A stretch of DNA of 64,000 nt. Origin: Aeromicrobium sp. (lineage in GTDB: Bacteria; Actinomycetota; Actinomycetes; Propionibacteriales; Nocardioidaceae). The DNA lies in the NCBI GenBank assembly GCA_014377785.1, contig JACMOZ010000038.1, positions 88,513 to 152,512 on the forward strand, written 5' to 3'. A program made the translations under genes and the position numbers. This document shows, piece after piece, positions 16,847 to 26,936 of this stretch (position 1 is its first letter; each line of letters starts with the position of its first letter). The notes beneath the pieces are model-generated. The model was not told the origin of the DNA and did no database searches. It was given only the letters and a program-made list of their open reading frames with translations.

Positions 16847-16890
16847 TTTTGCGAGCAAAGCTCACTGTGTCCTTTTTGCGAGCAAAGCTC
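16847..16890. repeat. 17-bp hairpin-containing direct repeat between sufC and sufS
   Basis: TTTTGCGAGCAAAGCTC at 16847-16863 and 16874-16890, 27-bp period; each contains GAGC-AAA-GCTC. Confidence 0.75.
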
Positions 16891-16903
16891 CCAGCGCCTA
16901 TTG

Positions 16904-17665
16904 TCACCGTGCGGCGGCCTTCACGTACTTGTCGTAGCCCTCGGCCTCGAGCTGGTCGGCAAGTTCCCGGCCGCCCTGCTCGGCAACGCGACCAGCCACG
17001 AACACGTGGACGAAGTCGGGCTTGATGTATTGCAGGATGCGGGTGTAGTGAGTGATGAGAAGTACGCCGCGGTCGCCCTGTGCGCTAAAGCGGTTGACGC
17101 CGGCCGACACGATGCGCAGAGCGTCGATGTCCAGACCAGAATCGGTCTCATCGAGAACCGCGAATTTGGGGTTGAGGAGTTCCAGCTGGGCGATCTCGTG
17201 GCGTTTCTTTTCGCCACCGGAGAATCCCTCATTGACGCTGCGCTGCGCGAATTCCTTGTCCAGCGTGACGCGCGCGAGCGCTTCATTGACGTCCTTGATC
17301 CAGGTGCGGAGCTTCGGGGCTTCACCGTCGATCGCGGTCTTGGCAGTCCGAAGGAAGTTGGCGACCGAGACGCCGGGAACCTCGACGGGATACTGCATGG
17401 CAAGGAACAAACCCGCGCGGGCGCGCTCGTCGACCTTCATCGACAAGATGTCGACGCCGTCGAGAGTGGCCGAACCGCCGGTGACCTTGTATTTGGGATG
17501 ACCTGCGATCGAATAGGCAAGTGTCGACTTGCCCGAACCGTTGGGACCCATGATGGCGTGAATTTCACCGGTCTTCACGGTCAGATCGACACCGCGAAGG
17601 ATCTCCTTTGAGCCCTCTTCGGTATCAACCGAGACGTGAAGGTCCTTGATTTCCAAGGTGGCCAT
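16904..17665 (-). CDS. sufC: Fe-S cluster assembly ATPase SufC
   Basis: LEIKDLHVSVDTEEGSKEILRGVDLTVKTGEIHAIMGPNGSGKSTLAYSIAGHPKY, FSGGEKKRHEIAQL. Confidence 0.95.
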   Translation of the reverse strand: MATLEIKDLHVSVDTEEGSKEILRGVDLTVKTGEIHAIMGPNGSGKSTLAYSIAGHPKYKVTGGSATLDGVDILSMKVDERARAGLFLAMQYPVEVPGVSVANFLRTAKTAIDGEAPKLRTWIKDVNEALARVTLDKEFAQRSVNEGFSGGEKKRHEIAQLELLNPKFAVLDETDSGLDIDALRIVSAGVNRFSAQGDRGVLLITHYTRILQYIKPDFVHVFVAGRVAEQGGRELADQLEAEGYDKYVKAAAR

Positions 17666-17671
17666 GTGTTC

Positions 17672-18034
17672 TCAACTCCTGTGCATGGAGAGGTCGACCA
17701 GAACGGCGTCCCCCTCTAATTTGGTGGGATAAGTCTGTACGGGTTCGGTGGCGGGCAAGTTGAGCACCGCGCCGGTGCGGACATCGAAGCGGGAGCCGTG
17801 CAACCAGCATTCGATTTCACAGCCTTCGACGTCACCTTCGGATAGTGGGATCGCCGCGTGCGAGCATTCGTCCCGGATGGCATAGACATCGTCGCCGTCG
17901 CGCACGAGGGCGATCTCAACTCCGTCGACTTCGACGGCGAGAACACCTCCCTGAGGGACATCGGCGAATGCAACTGCCATCACAAAGTCCTCGGACTTAG
18001 TGGGCAGCGCAGCACCGGTATCGAAATCACTCAC
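17672..18034 (-). CDS. Rieske-type non-heme iron ferredoxin
   Basis: CSHAAIPLSEGDVEGCEIECWLHGSRFDVRTGAVLNLPA (C-x-H ... C-x2-H). Confidence 0.9.
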   Translation of the reverse strand: MSDFDTGAALPTKSEDFVMAVAFADVPQGGVLAVEVDGVEIALVRDGDDVYAIRDECSHAAIPLSEGDVEGCEIECWLHGSRFDVRTGAVLNLPATEPVQTYPTKLEGDAVLVDLSMHRS

Positions 18035-19200
18035 GCGATACTTCCGGCATTCTTGGCTAGTTCACCTTCGACTGCCGACATCAGCCGTGCTTCGATCTGA
18101 TCGACTCCAATGCGGCGGATGATGGCGTTGAAAAAACCGTGCACCACGAGGTTGCGGGCTTCGGCTTCGGTGATTCCTCGGCTCTGCAAATAGAACAAGT
18201 GCTCGTCGTCGAAGCGTCCCGTCGTGCTCGAGTGGCCGGCGCCTTGGATCTCGCCGGTCTCGATCTCGAGGTTCGGGATCGAGTCGGCACGGCAACCGTC
18301 GGTCAACACGAGGTTGTCGTTGCTCTCGAACGTGTCGATGCCTTCGGCCTCCTTGCGGATGAGCACGTCACCGACCCATACGGCGTGTGCGCCCTTGCCC
18401 TGCAAAGCGCCTTTGTATTCGACCTTGCTCTTGGTCTTGGGCGCGTTGTGGTCGACAAACAGTCGGTGTTCGATGTGCTGGCCGGCATCGGCGAAATAGA
18501 CGCCAAGCATTTCGGCCTGGCCACCGGGTCCCGCAAAGTCGACCGAACAGTTGAGGCGTACGAGGTTGCCGCCGAGCGAGACCGCGACGTGCTTGTAGGT
18601 CGCATCGCGGCCGACATTGCCGTGGTGATGAGCCACGTGAACCGCGTCATCGTCCCAGTCCTGGATCGACACAAGCGTCAGGTTGGCACCGTCGTTGACC
18701 TTGACCTCGACGTTGGCCGCAACGACGGCGCTGCCGACATGGTCGAGAATGATCGTGGCCTTGGCGAACTGGCCGATCTCGATGAAGATGTGGCCGAAAC
18801 TGGTGCCATCGATGCCTTCGCCGCGCAGCGTAAGATTGATCGGTTCGGCGATCTCGGCGTTGGCCGGGATGTCGATGATGGTCGCCTTGCCGAAACTGTG
18901 CCATGCCTGAGCGCTGACACGATCGGTCGGCGTGTAGACCGAACCGAGGCGGGCGTCATCGCGGCCCACGGCCTGGAAAGTGACCCGGGGATCGGCGTCG
19001 ACGGTTGCAACGATCTTGCCGTCGGCCGCGAAGGACCCGTCGTGCAGACCCTTGAGTCGTTTGATTGGAGTGAACCGCCAGGCCTCCTCCATGCCCTTGG
19101 GCACCTCAAAATGATCGAGATCGAAGGACCCCGGTGCGTGGAGATACTCGCGCCCGCTCGGGGTCTCGATGGCCTCGGCAACGTTGTTGGTGACGGTCAA
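18031..19200 (-). CDS. sufD: Fe-S cluster assembly protein SufD
   Basis: [90 protein letters not shown]. Confidence 0.94.
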   Translation of the reverse strand: MTVTNNVAEAIETPSGREYLHAPGSFDLDHFEVPKGMEEAWRFTPIKRLKGLHDGSFAADGKIVATVDADPRVTFQAVGRDDARLGSVYTPTDRVSAQAWHSFGKATIIDIPANAEIAEPINLTLRGEGIDGTSFGHIFIEIGQFAKATIILDHVGSAVVAANVEVKVNDGANLTLVSIQDWDDDAVHVAHHHGNVGRDATYKHVAVSLGGNLVRLNCSVDFAGPGGQAEMLGVYFADAGQHIEHRLFVDHNAPKTKSKVEYKGALQGKGAHAVWVGDVLIRKEAEGIDTFESNDNLVLTDGCRADSIPNLEIETGEIQGAGHSSTTGRFDDEHLFYLQSRGITEAEARNLVVHGFFNAIIRRIGVDQIEARLMSAVEGELAKNAGSIA

Positions 19201-20636
19201 CCGACTGCGCCTTCCATTTGAAGTTCGATAAGACGGTTGAGCTCGAGGGCGTACTCCATCGGGAGTTCGCGCGCGATGGGCTCGACGAACCCACGGACGA
19301 TCATCGCCATCGCTTCGTCTTCTTCCATACCCCGGCTCATGAAGTAGAACAACTGGTCATCGCTGAGCTTGGACACCGTGGCCTCATGGCCGAGCGTGAC
19401 ATCGTCTTCACGTACGTCGACATACGGGTAGGTGTCTGAGCGGCTGATCTGGTCGACAAGGAGCGCATCGCACTTGACAGTGCTCTTGGAGCCCTTGGCG
19501 CCTTCGAGCACCTGCAGCAGTCCGCGGTAGGACGAACGTCCGCCGCCGCGGGCCACCGACTTGCTCAGGATCGAGCTCGACGTGTTGGGGGCGGCATGCA
19601 CCATCTTGGCGCCGGCGTCCTGGTGCTGTCCTTCACCCGAGAAAGCAACCGACAGCGTCTCGCCACGAGCGTGTTCGCCCATCAGGTAGACGGCGGGGTA
19701 CTTCATAGTGACCTTGGAGCCGATATTGCCGTCGACCCATTCCATCGTCGCGCCTTCTTCACAGACGGCGCGCTTGGTGACGAGGTTGTAGACGTTGTTC
19801 GACCAGTTCTGGATCGTCGTGTAGCGGCAACGGCCGCCCTTTTTGACGATGATCTCGACGACGGCGGAGTGCAATGAGTCCGAGGAGTAGATCGGCGCGG
19901 TGCAGCCTTCGACGTAATGCACGTAGGCGCCTTCATCGACGATGATCAGCGTGCGCTCGAACTGGCCCATGTTCTCGGTATTGATCCGGAAGTAGGCCTG
20001 CAATGGGATGTCGACGTGGACACCCTTGGGCACGTAAATGAACGAGCCGCCGGACCATACGGCCGAGTTGAGCGCGGAGAACTTGTTGTCGCCGATCGGG
20101 ATGATCGTCGCGAAGTATTCGCGGAACAATTCGGGCTGTTCCTTGAGCGCCGTATCTGTGTCGAGGAAGAGTACGCCTTGTTCTTCGAGGTCTTTGCGGA
20201 TCGAGTGATAGACGACTTCGGATTCATACTGAGCAGCGACGCCAGAGACGAGGCGCTGCTTCTCGGCTTCGGGGATGCCCAGGCGATCGTAGGTGTTCTT
20301 GATGTCTGCGGGCAGGTCATCCCAGGTGGCGGCCTGCTTTTCGGTCGAGCGCACGAAATATTTGATGTTGTCGAAGTGGATGCCGCTGAGGTCCGCACCC
20401 CAATTGGGCATCGGCTTGCGGCCGAAGAGTTTGAGGCCCTTCAGACGCATATCGAGCATCCATTCGGGTTCGCTCTTGAGTGCCGAGATGTTGCGTACGA
20501 CGTCTTCGGAAAGACCGCGCTTCGCGTTGGCTCCGGACGTGTCGTTGTCGGACCAGCCGAAGTCATAGTGGCCGAGGTCCTTGAGTTGTGGGTTTGCCTG
20601 CTCAACCTTGTTTGGCGCACTCGTGGTCGAAGTCAT
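19197..20636 (-). CDS. sufB: Fe-S cluster assembly protein SufB
   Basis: [65 protein letters not shown]. Confidence 0.95.
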   Translation of the reverse strand: MTSTTSAPNKVEQANPQLKDLGHYDFGWSDNDTSGANAKRGLSEDVVRNISALKSEPEWMLDMRLKGLKLFGRKPMPNWGADLSGIHFDNIKYFVRSTEKQAATWDDLPADIKNTYDRLGIPEAEKQRLVSGVAAQYESEVVYHSIRKDLEEQGVLFLDTDTALKEQPELFREYFATIIPIGDNKFSALNSAVWSGGSFIYVPKGVHVDIPLQAYFRINTENMGQFERTLIIVDEGAYVHYVEGCTAPIYSSDSLHSAVVEIIVKKGGRCRYTTIQNWSNNVYNLVTKRAVCEEGATMEWVDGNIGSKVTMKYPAVYLMGEHARGETLSVAFSGEGQHQDAGAKMVHAAPNTSSSILSKSVARGGGRSSYRGLLQVLEGAKGSKSTVKCDALLVDQISRSDTYPYVDVREDDVTLGHEATVSKLSDDQLFYFMSRGMEEDEAMAMIVRGFVEPIARELPMEYALELNRLIELQMEGAVG

Positions 20637-21319
20637 GTGTTGGCCCTCTCTTCTGCGGAAAAATGCGGGATGTTGGTCGTGCACACGCCATCGCCGTGGG
20701 CGATGGTGGCAAGTCGCTGGACGTGGCTGCCGAGCAGTCGCGAGAACATTTCGGCCTCGGCTTCACACAATTGGGGGAATTCCTCGGCCACATGGGCAAC
20801 CGGGCAGTGGTGCTGGCAGACCTGCGAGCCGCTGGGCGCATTTTTGGCCGAGGCGGCATAACCGTCCTGGCTCAGGGCTTCGGCGAGGATCCCGGCGTGG
20901 TGTTCGGGCGCGGCGGCCTGGATCAGTGGGCGTATGCGGGCCTCGAGTTCGACGACCCGTTGGCGGGCGAAGGCCTGCACGGCCGCGTCTCCCCCGGTGC
21001 TCTGCAGATATCGCAGCGCGTCGGTGGCCAGATCGTCATAAGCCTGATCGAAATGATCGCGACCGGCGTCGGTCACGACAAAGACCTTGGCCGGTCGGCC
21101 GCGTCCCCGTGCACCGTTGATGCGCTGGTCACGCGCTTCGATAACGCCATCGGCAAGTAGGACGTCGAGATGCCGGCGCACCGCGGCCGGGGTTAGCCGG
21201 AGTCTCTGGGCAAGGTCGACCGCCGTGGACGGGCCCTCAGTCATGATCGAATTGGCGACTCGTTCACGGGTAGGCGCGTCGTCAACAGACGACGCCTGCT
21301 CGACCCGGATGTTTTTCAC
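20633..21319 (-). CDS. sufR: SufR-like HTH Fe-S regulator of the suf operon
   Basis: [51 protein letters not shown]-terminal Cys ligands [21 protein letters not shown]; first gene of suf operon. Confidence 0.88.
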   Translation of the reverse strand: MKNIRVEQASSVDDAPTRERVANSIMTEGPSTAVDLAQRLRLTPAAVRRHLDVLLADGVIEARDQRINGARGRGRPAKVFVVTDAGRDHFDQAYDDLATDALRYLQSTGGDAAVQAFARQRVVELEARIRPLIQAAAPEHHAGILAEALSQDGYAASAKNAPSGSQVCQHHCPVAHVAEEFPQLCEAEAEMFSRLLGSHVQRLATIAHGDGVCTTNIPHFSAEERANT

Positions 21320-21381
21320 TACACAAGTGTGCCTTTAATCATCTGAGCGTTCAACAAAGGTATGCCTTAGTAGTGCCGCTC

Positions 21382-21450
21382 GCCCCCAGATTTGTGCGCA
21401 TACGGCCACAATCTTGGAAAAAAATCGCCGTCTGCGCACAAATCTGGGCC
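21382..21450. repeat. palindromic dispersed repeat, copy 2
   Basis: CCCAGATTTGTGCGCATACGGCC ... CGCCGTCTGCGCACAAATCTGGG with an 18-nt centre. Confidence 0.8.
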
Positions 21451-21465
21451 GTTAGAGTGCTTGCC

Positions 21466-22518
21466 ATGGCATCTGAGGCAGTTGAGATCGACGCGGGCGG
21501 GCGCTCCGTTCGAGTGTCCAGCCCCTCACGGGTGATCTTCCCCGCGACGGAACGGACCACCGAGATCACCAAACTCGAGGTGGCGCAATTTTATGTCGAC
21601 GTCGAAGACGGTCTTATGCGCGCGCTCCGCAATCGGCCGACGACCCTGGAACGCTGGCCAAAGGGCGTCCTCGCGGGTATGAAACTCTCGACCGCCGGCA
21701 GCACCGGTGATGCGTTTTATCAAAAACGGGTACCCCGCGGCGCGCCCCCGTACCTCGAGACGGCCCGCATCACGTTCCCTTCCGGTCGCGAAGCCGACGA
21801 GGTATGTCCTACCGAGATTGCCTCTGCCGCCTGGGCTGCGCACATGGGCACAATTACTTTTCATCCCTGGCCGGTGCGCCGCGACCGGCCCGACCATCCC
21901 GACGAATTACGGATCGACCTCGACCCGCAGCCCGGGACCGATTTCCACGACGCCGTTCGTGTCGCCGGCGACCTCCATAGTTTGCTCGACGAAATCGGCA
22001 TCACGGCATACCCGAAGACGAGTGGAAACCGAGGCGTCCATGTATTCATACGCATCGAACCGCGCTGGACGTTCGTGGACGTGCGGCACGCCGCCATTGC
22101 ACTCGGGCGCGAACTGGCGCGGCGTTCGAACGGCGTGACGATGAATTGGTGGAAAGAAGAGCGCGGTGCCAACATTTTTGTCGACTTCAACCAGAATTGC
22201 CGCGATCGAACGATGGCCAGCGCTTATAGCCTGCGCTCGATCGCGGGAGCGCCCGTTTCCACGCCGGTGACTTGGGACGAATTGACCGACGTCAAGGATC
22301 CTCGCGACTTCAACCTGCATACCGTACCTTCGCGCCTGGCCAAAATTGGCGATCCGCACGCCACGATCGATGACGTGGAGCATTCGCTCGACACGCTGCT
22401 CGAGTGGTGGGAGCGAGATCTCAGTAACGGTCTCGGCGAAATGCCGTTCCCGCCCGACTACCCAAAAATGCCCGGCGAGCCAAAACGAGTCCAGCCCAGC
22501 AAGGCCAAGTCCCCGTAA
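21466..22518 (+). CDS. LigD-Pol/PrimPol-type polymerase domain protein
   Basis: PDELRIDLDPQPGTDFHDAVRVA, YPKTSGNRGVHVFIRIEPRWTF, NIFVDFNQNCRDRTMASAYSLRSIAGAPVSTPVTWDEL. Confidence 0.9.
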   Translation: MASEAVEIDAGGRSVRVSSPSRVIFPATERTTEITKLEVAQFYVDVEDGLMRALRNRPTTLERWPKGVLAGMKLSTAGSTGDAFYQKRVPRGAPPYLETARITFPSGREADEVCPTEIASAAWAAHMGTITFHPWPVRRDRPDHPDELRIDLDPQPGTDFHDAVRVAGDLHSLLDEIGITAYPKTSGNRGVHVFIRIEPRWTFVDVRHAAIALGRELARRSNGVTMNWWKEERGANIFVDFNQNCRDRTMASAYSLRSIAGAPVSTPVTWDELTDVKDPRDFNLHTVPSRLAKIGDPHATIDDVEHSLDTLLEWWERDLSNGLGEMPFPPDYPKMPGEPKRVQPSKAKSP

Positions 22519-22563
22519 CGTCATAAAAAACGTGGCTTCTGGGCCGCCGCTTTTATGACGTTA
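22516..22563. terminator. bidirectional hairpin between convergent PrimPol and LigC genes
   Basis: Perfect 13-bp arms TAACGTCATAAAA / TTTTATGACGTTA containing both stop codons. Confidence 0.75.
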
Positions 22564-23649
22564 TGAGGTGAGGACGTCCTTGAGGTCGTATTTGACGATC
22601 TCTTCAAGTTGGCCGTATCCGCAGGATTCGGGTTCGCGATCGGGGCGCCAGCGTTTGAATTGCGCCGTATGACGAAAACGCGTGCCCTCCATGTGTTCGT
22701 AGCCGACTTCGGCGACCCGTGTCGGTGCGAGGGGTACGAACGTCAAATCCTTGCCCGAACTCCATCGGGTCGTCGCGCCGGGCAGCCGGTCGTCAGCATG
22801 AGCGTCGGCGTCTTGCCAGCGGGCCCAGGGATGTTCGAAAAGATCCACCCGGAGTTCTGCAAGTTCGTCGATCAACTCGGCGCGCCGCGCATCCGTGAAC
22901 GAGGCGGCGACCCCCACATGCTGCAAACCGCCTTGTTCGTCATAAAGGCCGAGAAGCATCGATCCGAGCAGCGGCCGCTCTTCGCTCGAGGCCTTGTGAA
23001 GGCGATAACCGGCGACGACAACATCGGCTGTCCGGGCGTGCTTGATCTTGAGCATGGTGCGTCCGTTGGGGGCATACGGTTTGCCAAGAGGTTTGGCGAC
23101 GACTCCGTCGAGGCCGGCTCCTTCGAATTGTTCGAACCATTTCGCCGCCTTCGCGGGGTCCGTCGTCGTCCTGGTGACATGGATCGGCGGCTCCACCCCG
23201 GCGAGAGCCAACTCGAGTTGGCCGCGGCGTGCGGAAAACGGTTCGTCCATCAACGACTTGTCGCCGAGGGCCAACATGTCGAAAGCCACGAAGGAGGCCG
23301 GCGCCTCCGTTGCAAGAAGATTCACCCGTGACGCCGCTGGGTGGATCCGATCTGACAACCGATCGAATTCGAGTCGATCGCCGATCGCGATGAAGATCTC
23401 GCCGTCGAGGACACAACGCTGCGGCAACTGTGCCTTGAGCGCCTCAACCAGCTCGGGGAAATAGCGATTGAGTTCCTTGGTGGACCGGCTGGCGAGGACG
23501 ATCTCGTCGCCGTCGCGGAACACCAGGCAACGGAAACCATCCCATTTGGGCTCATAAGACAAGCCGCCGTCGAACTTCTGCGGGTCGGGAATCCCCTTGA
23601 CCGACTTCGCCAACATTGGCTTGACCGGCGGCATCACCGGGAGCTGCAT
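22561..23649 (-). CDS. ligC: ATP-dependent DNA ligase (LigC-like)
   Basis: Adenylation motif YEPKWDGFRCLVF, LDGEIFI, GLDGVVAKPLGKPYAPNGRTMLKIKHARTADVVVAGYR. Confidence 0.9.
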   Translation of the reverse strand: MQLPVMPPVKPMLAKSVKGIPDPQKFDGGLSYEPKWDGFRCLVFRDGDEIVLASRSTKELNRYFPELVEALKAQLPQRCVLDGEIFIAIGDRLEFDRLSDRIHPAASRVNLLATEAPASFVAFDMLALGDKSLMDEPFSARRGQLELALAGVEPPIHVTRTTTDPAKAAKWFEQFEGAGLDGVVAKPLGKPYAPNGRTMLKIKHARTADVVVAGYRLHKASSEERPLLGSMLLGLYDEQGGLQHVGVAASFTDARRAELIDELAELRVDLFEHPWARWQDADAHADDRLPGATTRWSSGKDLTFVPLAPTRVAEVGYEHMEGTRFRHTAQFKRWRPDREPESCGYGQLEEIVKYDLKDVLTS

Positions 23650-23773
23650 CTCGGCCTCGATTCGTATGGACGGGTGCCCTTCAGCCTAGGGCAAATGAGC
23701 AGCTTCGGCGGGAGCCGCATGGGTCCCGAACGCCGGCAATAAACCGGCATTGGTACCTCCCTACAATGGTCGG

Positions 23774-24694
23774 GTGACTCAGCCCGCCGTCGAGGTCCTC
23801 GACCTTGCCATGCATTATGGCGCCGTCACCGCGGTTGACGGCCTCAACCTCGCGGTCTTCCCGGGAACAGTTACCGCCATTCTCGGTCCCAACGGCGCGG
23901 GCAAGACCACGACGATCGAAACCTGTGAGGGCTTCCGCAAGCCGCAGTCCGGCTCAGTCCGCGTCCTCGGCCTCGATCCGCGCGGAGACTCTCGCGAGCT
24001 CAGGCCCCGCGTTGGCGTCATGCTTCAAAACGGCGGCTCTTGGTCAGGTGTGCGTGCGCACGAGATGCTGCGCCACATCGCTTCGCTCCATGCCCATCCT
24101 CTCGATGTCGATGCCCTGATCGAGAGACTCGGCCTCGGTTCGTGCGGACGTACCCCTTATCGCCGTATGTCCGGTGGGCAACAACAGCGGCTCAGCCTGG
24201 CAATGGCGATCGTCGGCAGGCCCGAACTCGTGTTCCTCGACGAACCGACCGCCGGTCTCGATCCGCAAGCCCGCCACGCGACCTGGGACATCATCGGCGA
24301 ACTCCGGGACAACGGCGTGACCACGGTTTTGACCACGCACTTCATGAACGAAGCCGAGTCGCTTTCGGATTTCATCCACATCGTCGATGCCGGCAAGGTC
24401 ATCGCCTCGGGCACACCGGCCGAACTCAGCGGGTCCGGTGCCCGCAACACAGTGCGATTCACCGCTCACCCCGGCCTCGATGTCATCAGCCTGATGGCCG
24501 CACTTCCCCAGGGCACCAAGGTCGAGGAAGTCGGTGCGGGCGCCTACGTCATCTCCGGAGCCGTCGACCCGGCGCTCCTCGCGACGTTCACCGCGTGGTG
24601 TGCGGCCCACAACGTCCTCGCCGAATCCATGCTCGTCGAGCGCCAGACTCTCGAGGACCGTTTCCTCGACCTCACCGGAAGGGGTTTGCGATGA
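23774..24694 (+). CDS. ABC-2 type transporter ATP-binding protein
   Basis: GPNGAGKTTTIETCEGFRKP, MSGGQQQRLSLAMAIVGRPELVFLDEPTAGLDPQARH. Confidence 0.92.
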   Translation: MTQPAVEVLDLAMHYGAVTAVDGLNLAVFPGTVTAILGPNGAGKTTTIETCEGFRKPQSGSVRVLGLDPRGDSRELRPRVGVMLQNGGSWSGVRAHEMLRHIASLHAHPLDVDALIERLGLGSCGRTPYRRMSGGQQQRLSLAMAIVGRPELVFLDEPTAGLDPQARHATWDIIGELRDNGVTTVLTTHFMNEAESLSDFIHIVDAGKVIASGTPAELSGSGARNTVRFTAHPGLDVISLMAALPQGTKVEEVGAGAYVISGAVDPALLATFTAWCAAHNVLAESMLVERQTLEDRFLDLTGRGLR

Positions 24695-25464
24695 GCCTCG
24701 ATTTCGCCCCTCGTCCCGGAGCCGCCCCGCTGTCGGCCATGATCCGTTCGCAAACCGGCATCGAGCTCCGGTTGTTGGTACGCAACGGCGAACAGTTGCT
24801 GCTCGCCCTCGTCATTCCGCTGCTCCTCCTGATCGCCGGCACACATTCGGGCCGGGTCGTCGACCTCGGTTCGGGCCGATCGATCGACATCATCACTCCC
24901 GGCGTGCTCGCCCTCGCCATCTTGTCGACGTCCTTCACATCCCTGGCGATCGCCACCGGCTTCGAACGACGATATGGCGTCATCAAACGTCTTGGCGCCT
25001 CTCCCCTGCCGCGTTCGGGGCTCATGCTCGGCAAGATCGGTGCTGTCCTCATCGTCGAGGCGATCCAATTGACTGTCTTGTCCCTCGTGGCGTTGGGTCT
25101 TGGCTGGCAGCCTCATGGCGGCGTTGCGGCAGTCGGCTGGCTCATACTCCTCGCGCTGTTGGGCACCGCCGCCTTCGGCGCACTCGGACTGCTGATTGCC
25201 GGCACTCTTCGCGCCGAGGCCACTCTTGCCTTCGCAAACCTCGTATACGTGTTGTTGCTCGTCGGTGGCGGAGTTCTCGTGCCGTTGAGCCGTTATCCTG
25301 CCGGTGCCCGCACCGCTCTGGAGTGGCTGCCGTCGGGAGCCCTCGGCCAGGGTCTGCGCGATGTCGTTGCAGGTTCGGCACCCGGCATCTTCCCGATCGC
25401 GGTCTTGCTGATCTGGGCAATCGTGGCCGGAATCCTCACCGCCAAAACATTTGAATGGGAGTGA
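24691..25464 (+). CDS. ABC-2 type transporter permease
   Basis: Six predicted TM segments; ATGA overlap with the ATPase gene. Confidence 0.88.
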   Translation: MSLDFAPRPGAAPLSAMIRSQTGIELRLLVRNGEQLLLALVIPLLLLIAGTHSGRVVDLGSGRSIDIITPGVLALAILSTSFTSLAIATGFERRYGVIKRLGASPLPRSGLMLGKIGAVLIVEAIQLTVLSLVALGLGWQPHGGVAAVGWLILLALLGTAAFGALGLLIAGTLRAEATLAFANLVYVLLLVGGGVLVPLSRYPAGARTALEWLPSGALGQGLRDVVAGSAPGIFPIAVLLIWAIVAGILTAKTFEWE

Positions 25465-26369
25465 CCGTGGGTTTTCACACCCCTGACCGCCGATTCGCCC
25501 TCCGCTGGGCGTGGGCCTCGCTGGTCGCCAACGCCGCGTTGGTGCTGACCGGCGGCCTCGTACGCCTCACCGCTTCCGGGCTCGGTTGCCCGACGTGGCC
25601 CAAATGCACCGACGATTCCTTTGTCCCTCATCGCGCCCTCGGCATCAACGGCGTCATCGAGTTCGGCAACCGGATGCTGACCTACGTGTTGGTCGCGATT
25701 GCCATCGGCACGTTCTTCGCCGTATGGCGTTGGGTTGGTGCCGACCGGTCGATGCGCCGACTCGTGTTGTTGATGGGCCTCGGCATTCCGTTGCAGGCGG
25801 TCATCGGTGGCATCTCCGTGCTGACCGATCTCAATCCGTGGATTGTGTCACTTCACCTGTTGTTGTCGATGGTGCTTATCGCCGCGGCAGTGCTCCTTGT
25901 CATGCAGATTCGAGGCGCCGCGGCCGAGCCCGTCGACGTGACGCAGGCCTGGCTCGTCCGGGTGACGTATGTCGTGTTGTGGGCCGTCGTCTATCTCGGC
26001 ACGATCGTCACCGGGAGCGGCCCGCACGCCGGTGCTGCCGATGCGCCGCGCAACGGTCTCGATCCTGCGGACATCAGCCAACTCCACGCCGATGCCGTAT
26101 TCCTGCTGGTCGGCCTCACGTTCGCCTGTTGGCTGGTGCTTCGCGGCTCCGCGCCGGTCGCTGCCCGGTCCGCCTTGGTCGTTCTCGTCGTCGAGTTGGC
26201 CCAAGGGTTGATCGGCTATGTGCAATATGCGACCGACTTGCCGATCGCTCTCGTGGCGGCCCACCTCGTCGGCGCTTCGGTCCTCATAGCCGCGGGGACT
26301 CACTTGTTGCTGGCGGTCAGCCCATCGCGGCTGGTCCCGACCGATCTTGAGGGTTTGCGGCAGTCCTGA
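25455..26369 (+). CDS. ctaA: heme A synthase (COX15/CtaA)
   Basis: GGLVRLTASGLGCPTWPKCTDDSFVP, EFGNRMLTYVLV, YLGTIVTGSGPHAGAADAPRNGLD. Confidence 0.93.
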   Translation: MGVTVGFHTPDRRFALRWAWASLVANAALVLTGGLVRLTASGLGCPTWPKCTDDSFVPHRALGINGVIEFGNRMLTYVLVAIAIGTFFAVWRWVGADRSMRRLVLLMGLGIPLQAVIGGISVLTDLNPWIVSLHLLLSMVLIAAAVLLVMQIRGAAAEPVDVTQAWLVRVTYVVLWAVVYLGTIVTGSGPHAGAADAPRNGLDPADISQLHADAVFLLVGLTFACWLVLRGSAPVAARSALVVLVVELAQGLIGYVQYATDLPIALVAAHLVGASVLIAAGTHLLLAVSPSRLVPTDLEGLRQS

Positions 26370-26413
26370 CAGCCCTAATCCTCAAGATTCGCCACCATCG
26401 GGTCAAAAGCGGG

Positions 26414-26887
26414 TCAGGCGAGACGAGTCATGGTGCGACAGCCTTCGTCGTCTACACAACCGGACTGCAGCACAAAGCCCTGCGACTCGTATGTCGTCAT
26501 CGCGGCCATATTGCCGTCGATGACACGCAGATGCAGTGCGCGATGGCCGGCCCAGTCGATGACGGCATCGATGAGTTGACCGCCCAGACCCTGGCGCCGG
26601 CCCTCGGCGGCAACCCACATCGAGATCAGTTCGACGCCGGCATCATCTGGTTGAGCGCCGACCATACCGACCGGCGCGGCGCCGTCATAGGCAAGAAAAC
26701 ATGCTCCGGGTGAGGACAACCGTGAACGCCAATTGGCTTCGGTGTCACGGTCGCCGGTCCACATGATCACTGAACTCGCGAAGGCCTCGGGGTTTTCGGT
26801 CAACGAACGCAGCCGCAAATGCCGCCAATCGGACCAGTCGTCGGGGCCAACAATACTTACATCCATAACCGCATTCTGGCCGATCAC
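26414..26887 (-). CDS. GNAT family N-acetyltransferase
   Basis: GVELISMWVAAEGRRQGLGGQLIDAVIDWAGHRALHLRVIDGNMAAMTTYESQGFVLQ. Confidence 0.88.
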   Translation of the reverse strand: MIGQNAVMDVSIVGPDDWSDWRHLRLRSLTENPEAFASSVIMWTGDRDTEANWRSRLSSPGACFLAYDGAAPVGMVGAQPDDAGVELISMWVAAEGRRQGLGGQLIDAVIDWAGHRALHLRVIDGNMAAMTTYESQGFVLQSGCVDDEGCRTMTRLA

Positions 26888-26936
26888 GACGCACGACCCG
26901 AGGCGGCGGTGACATAGGCACCACGGGATCGCCTCT

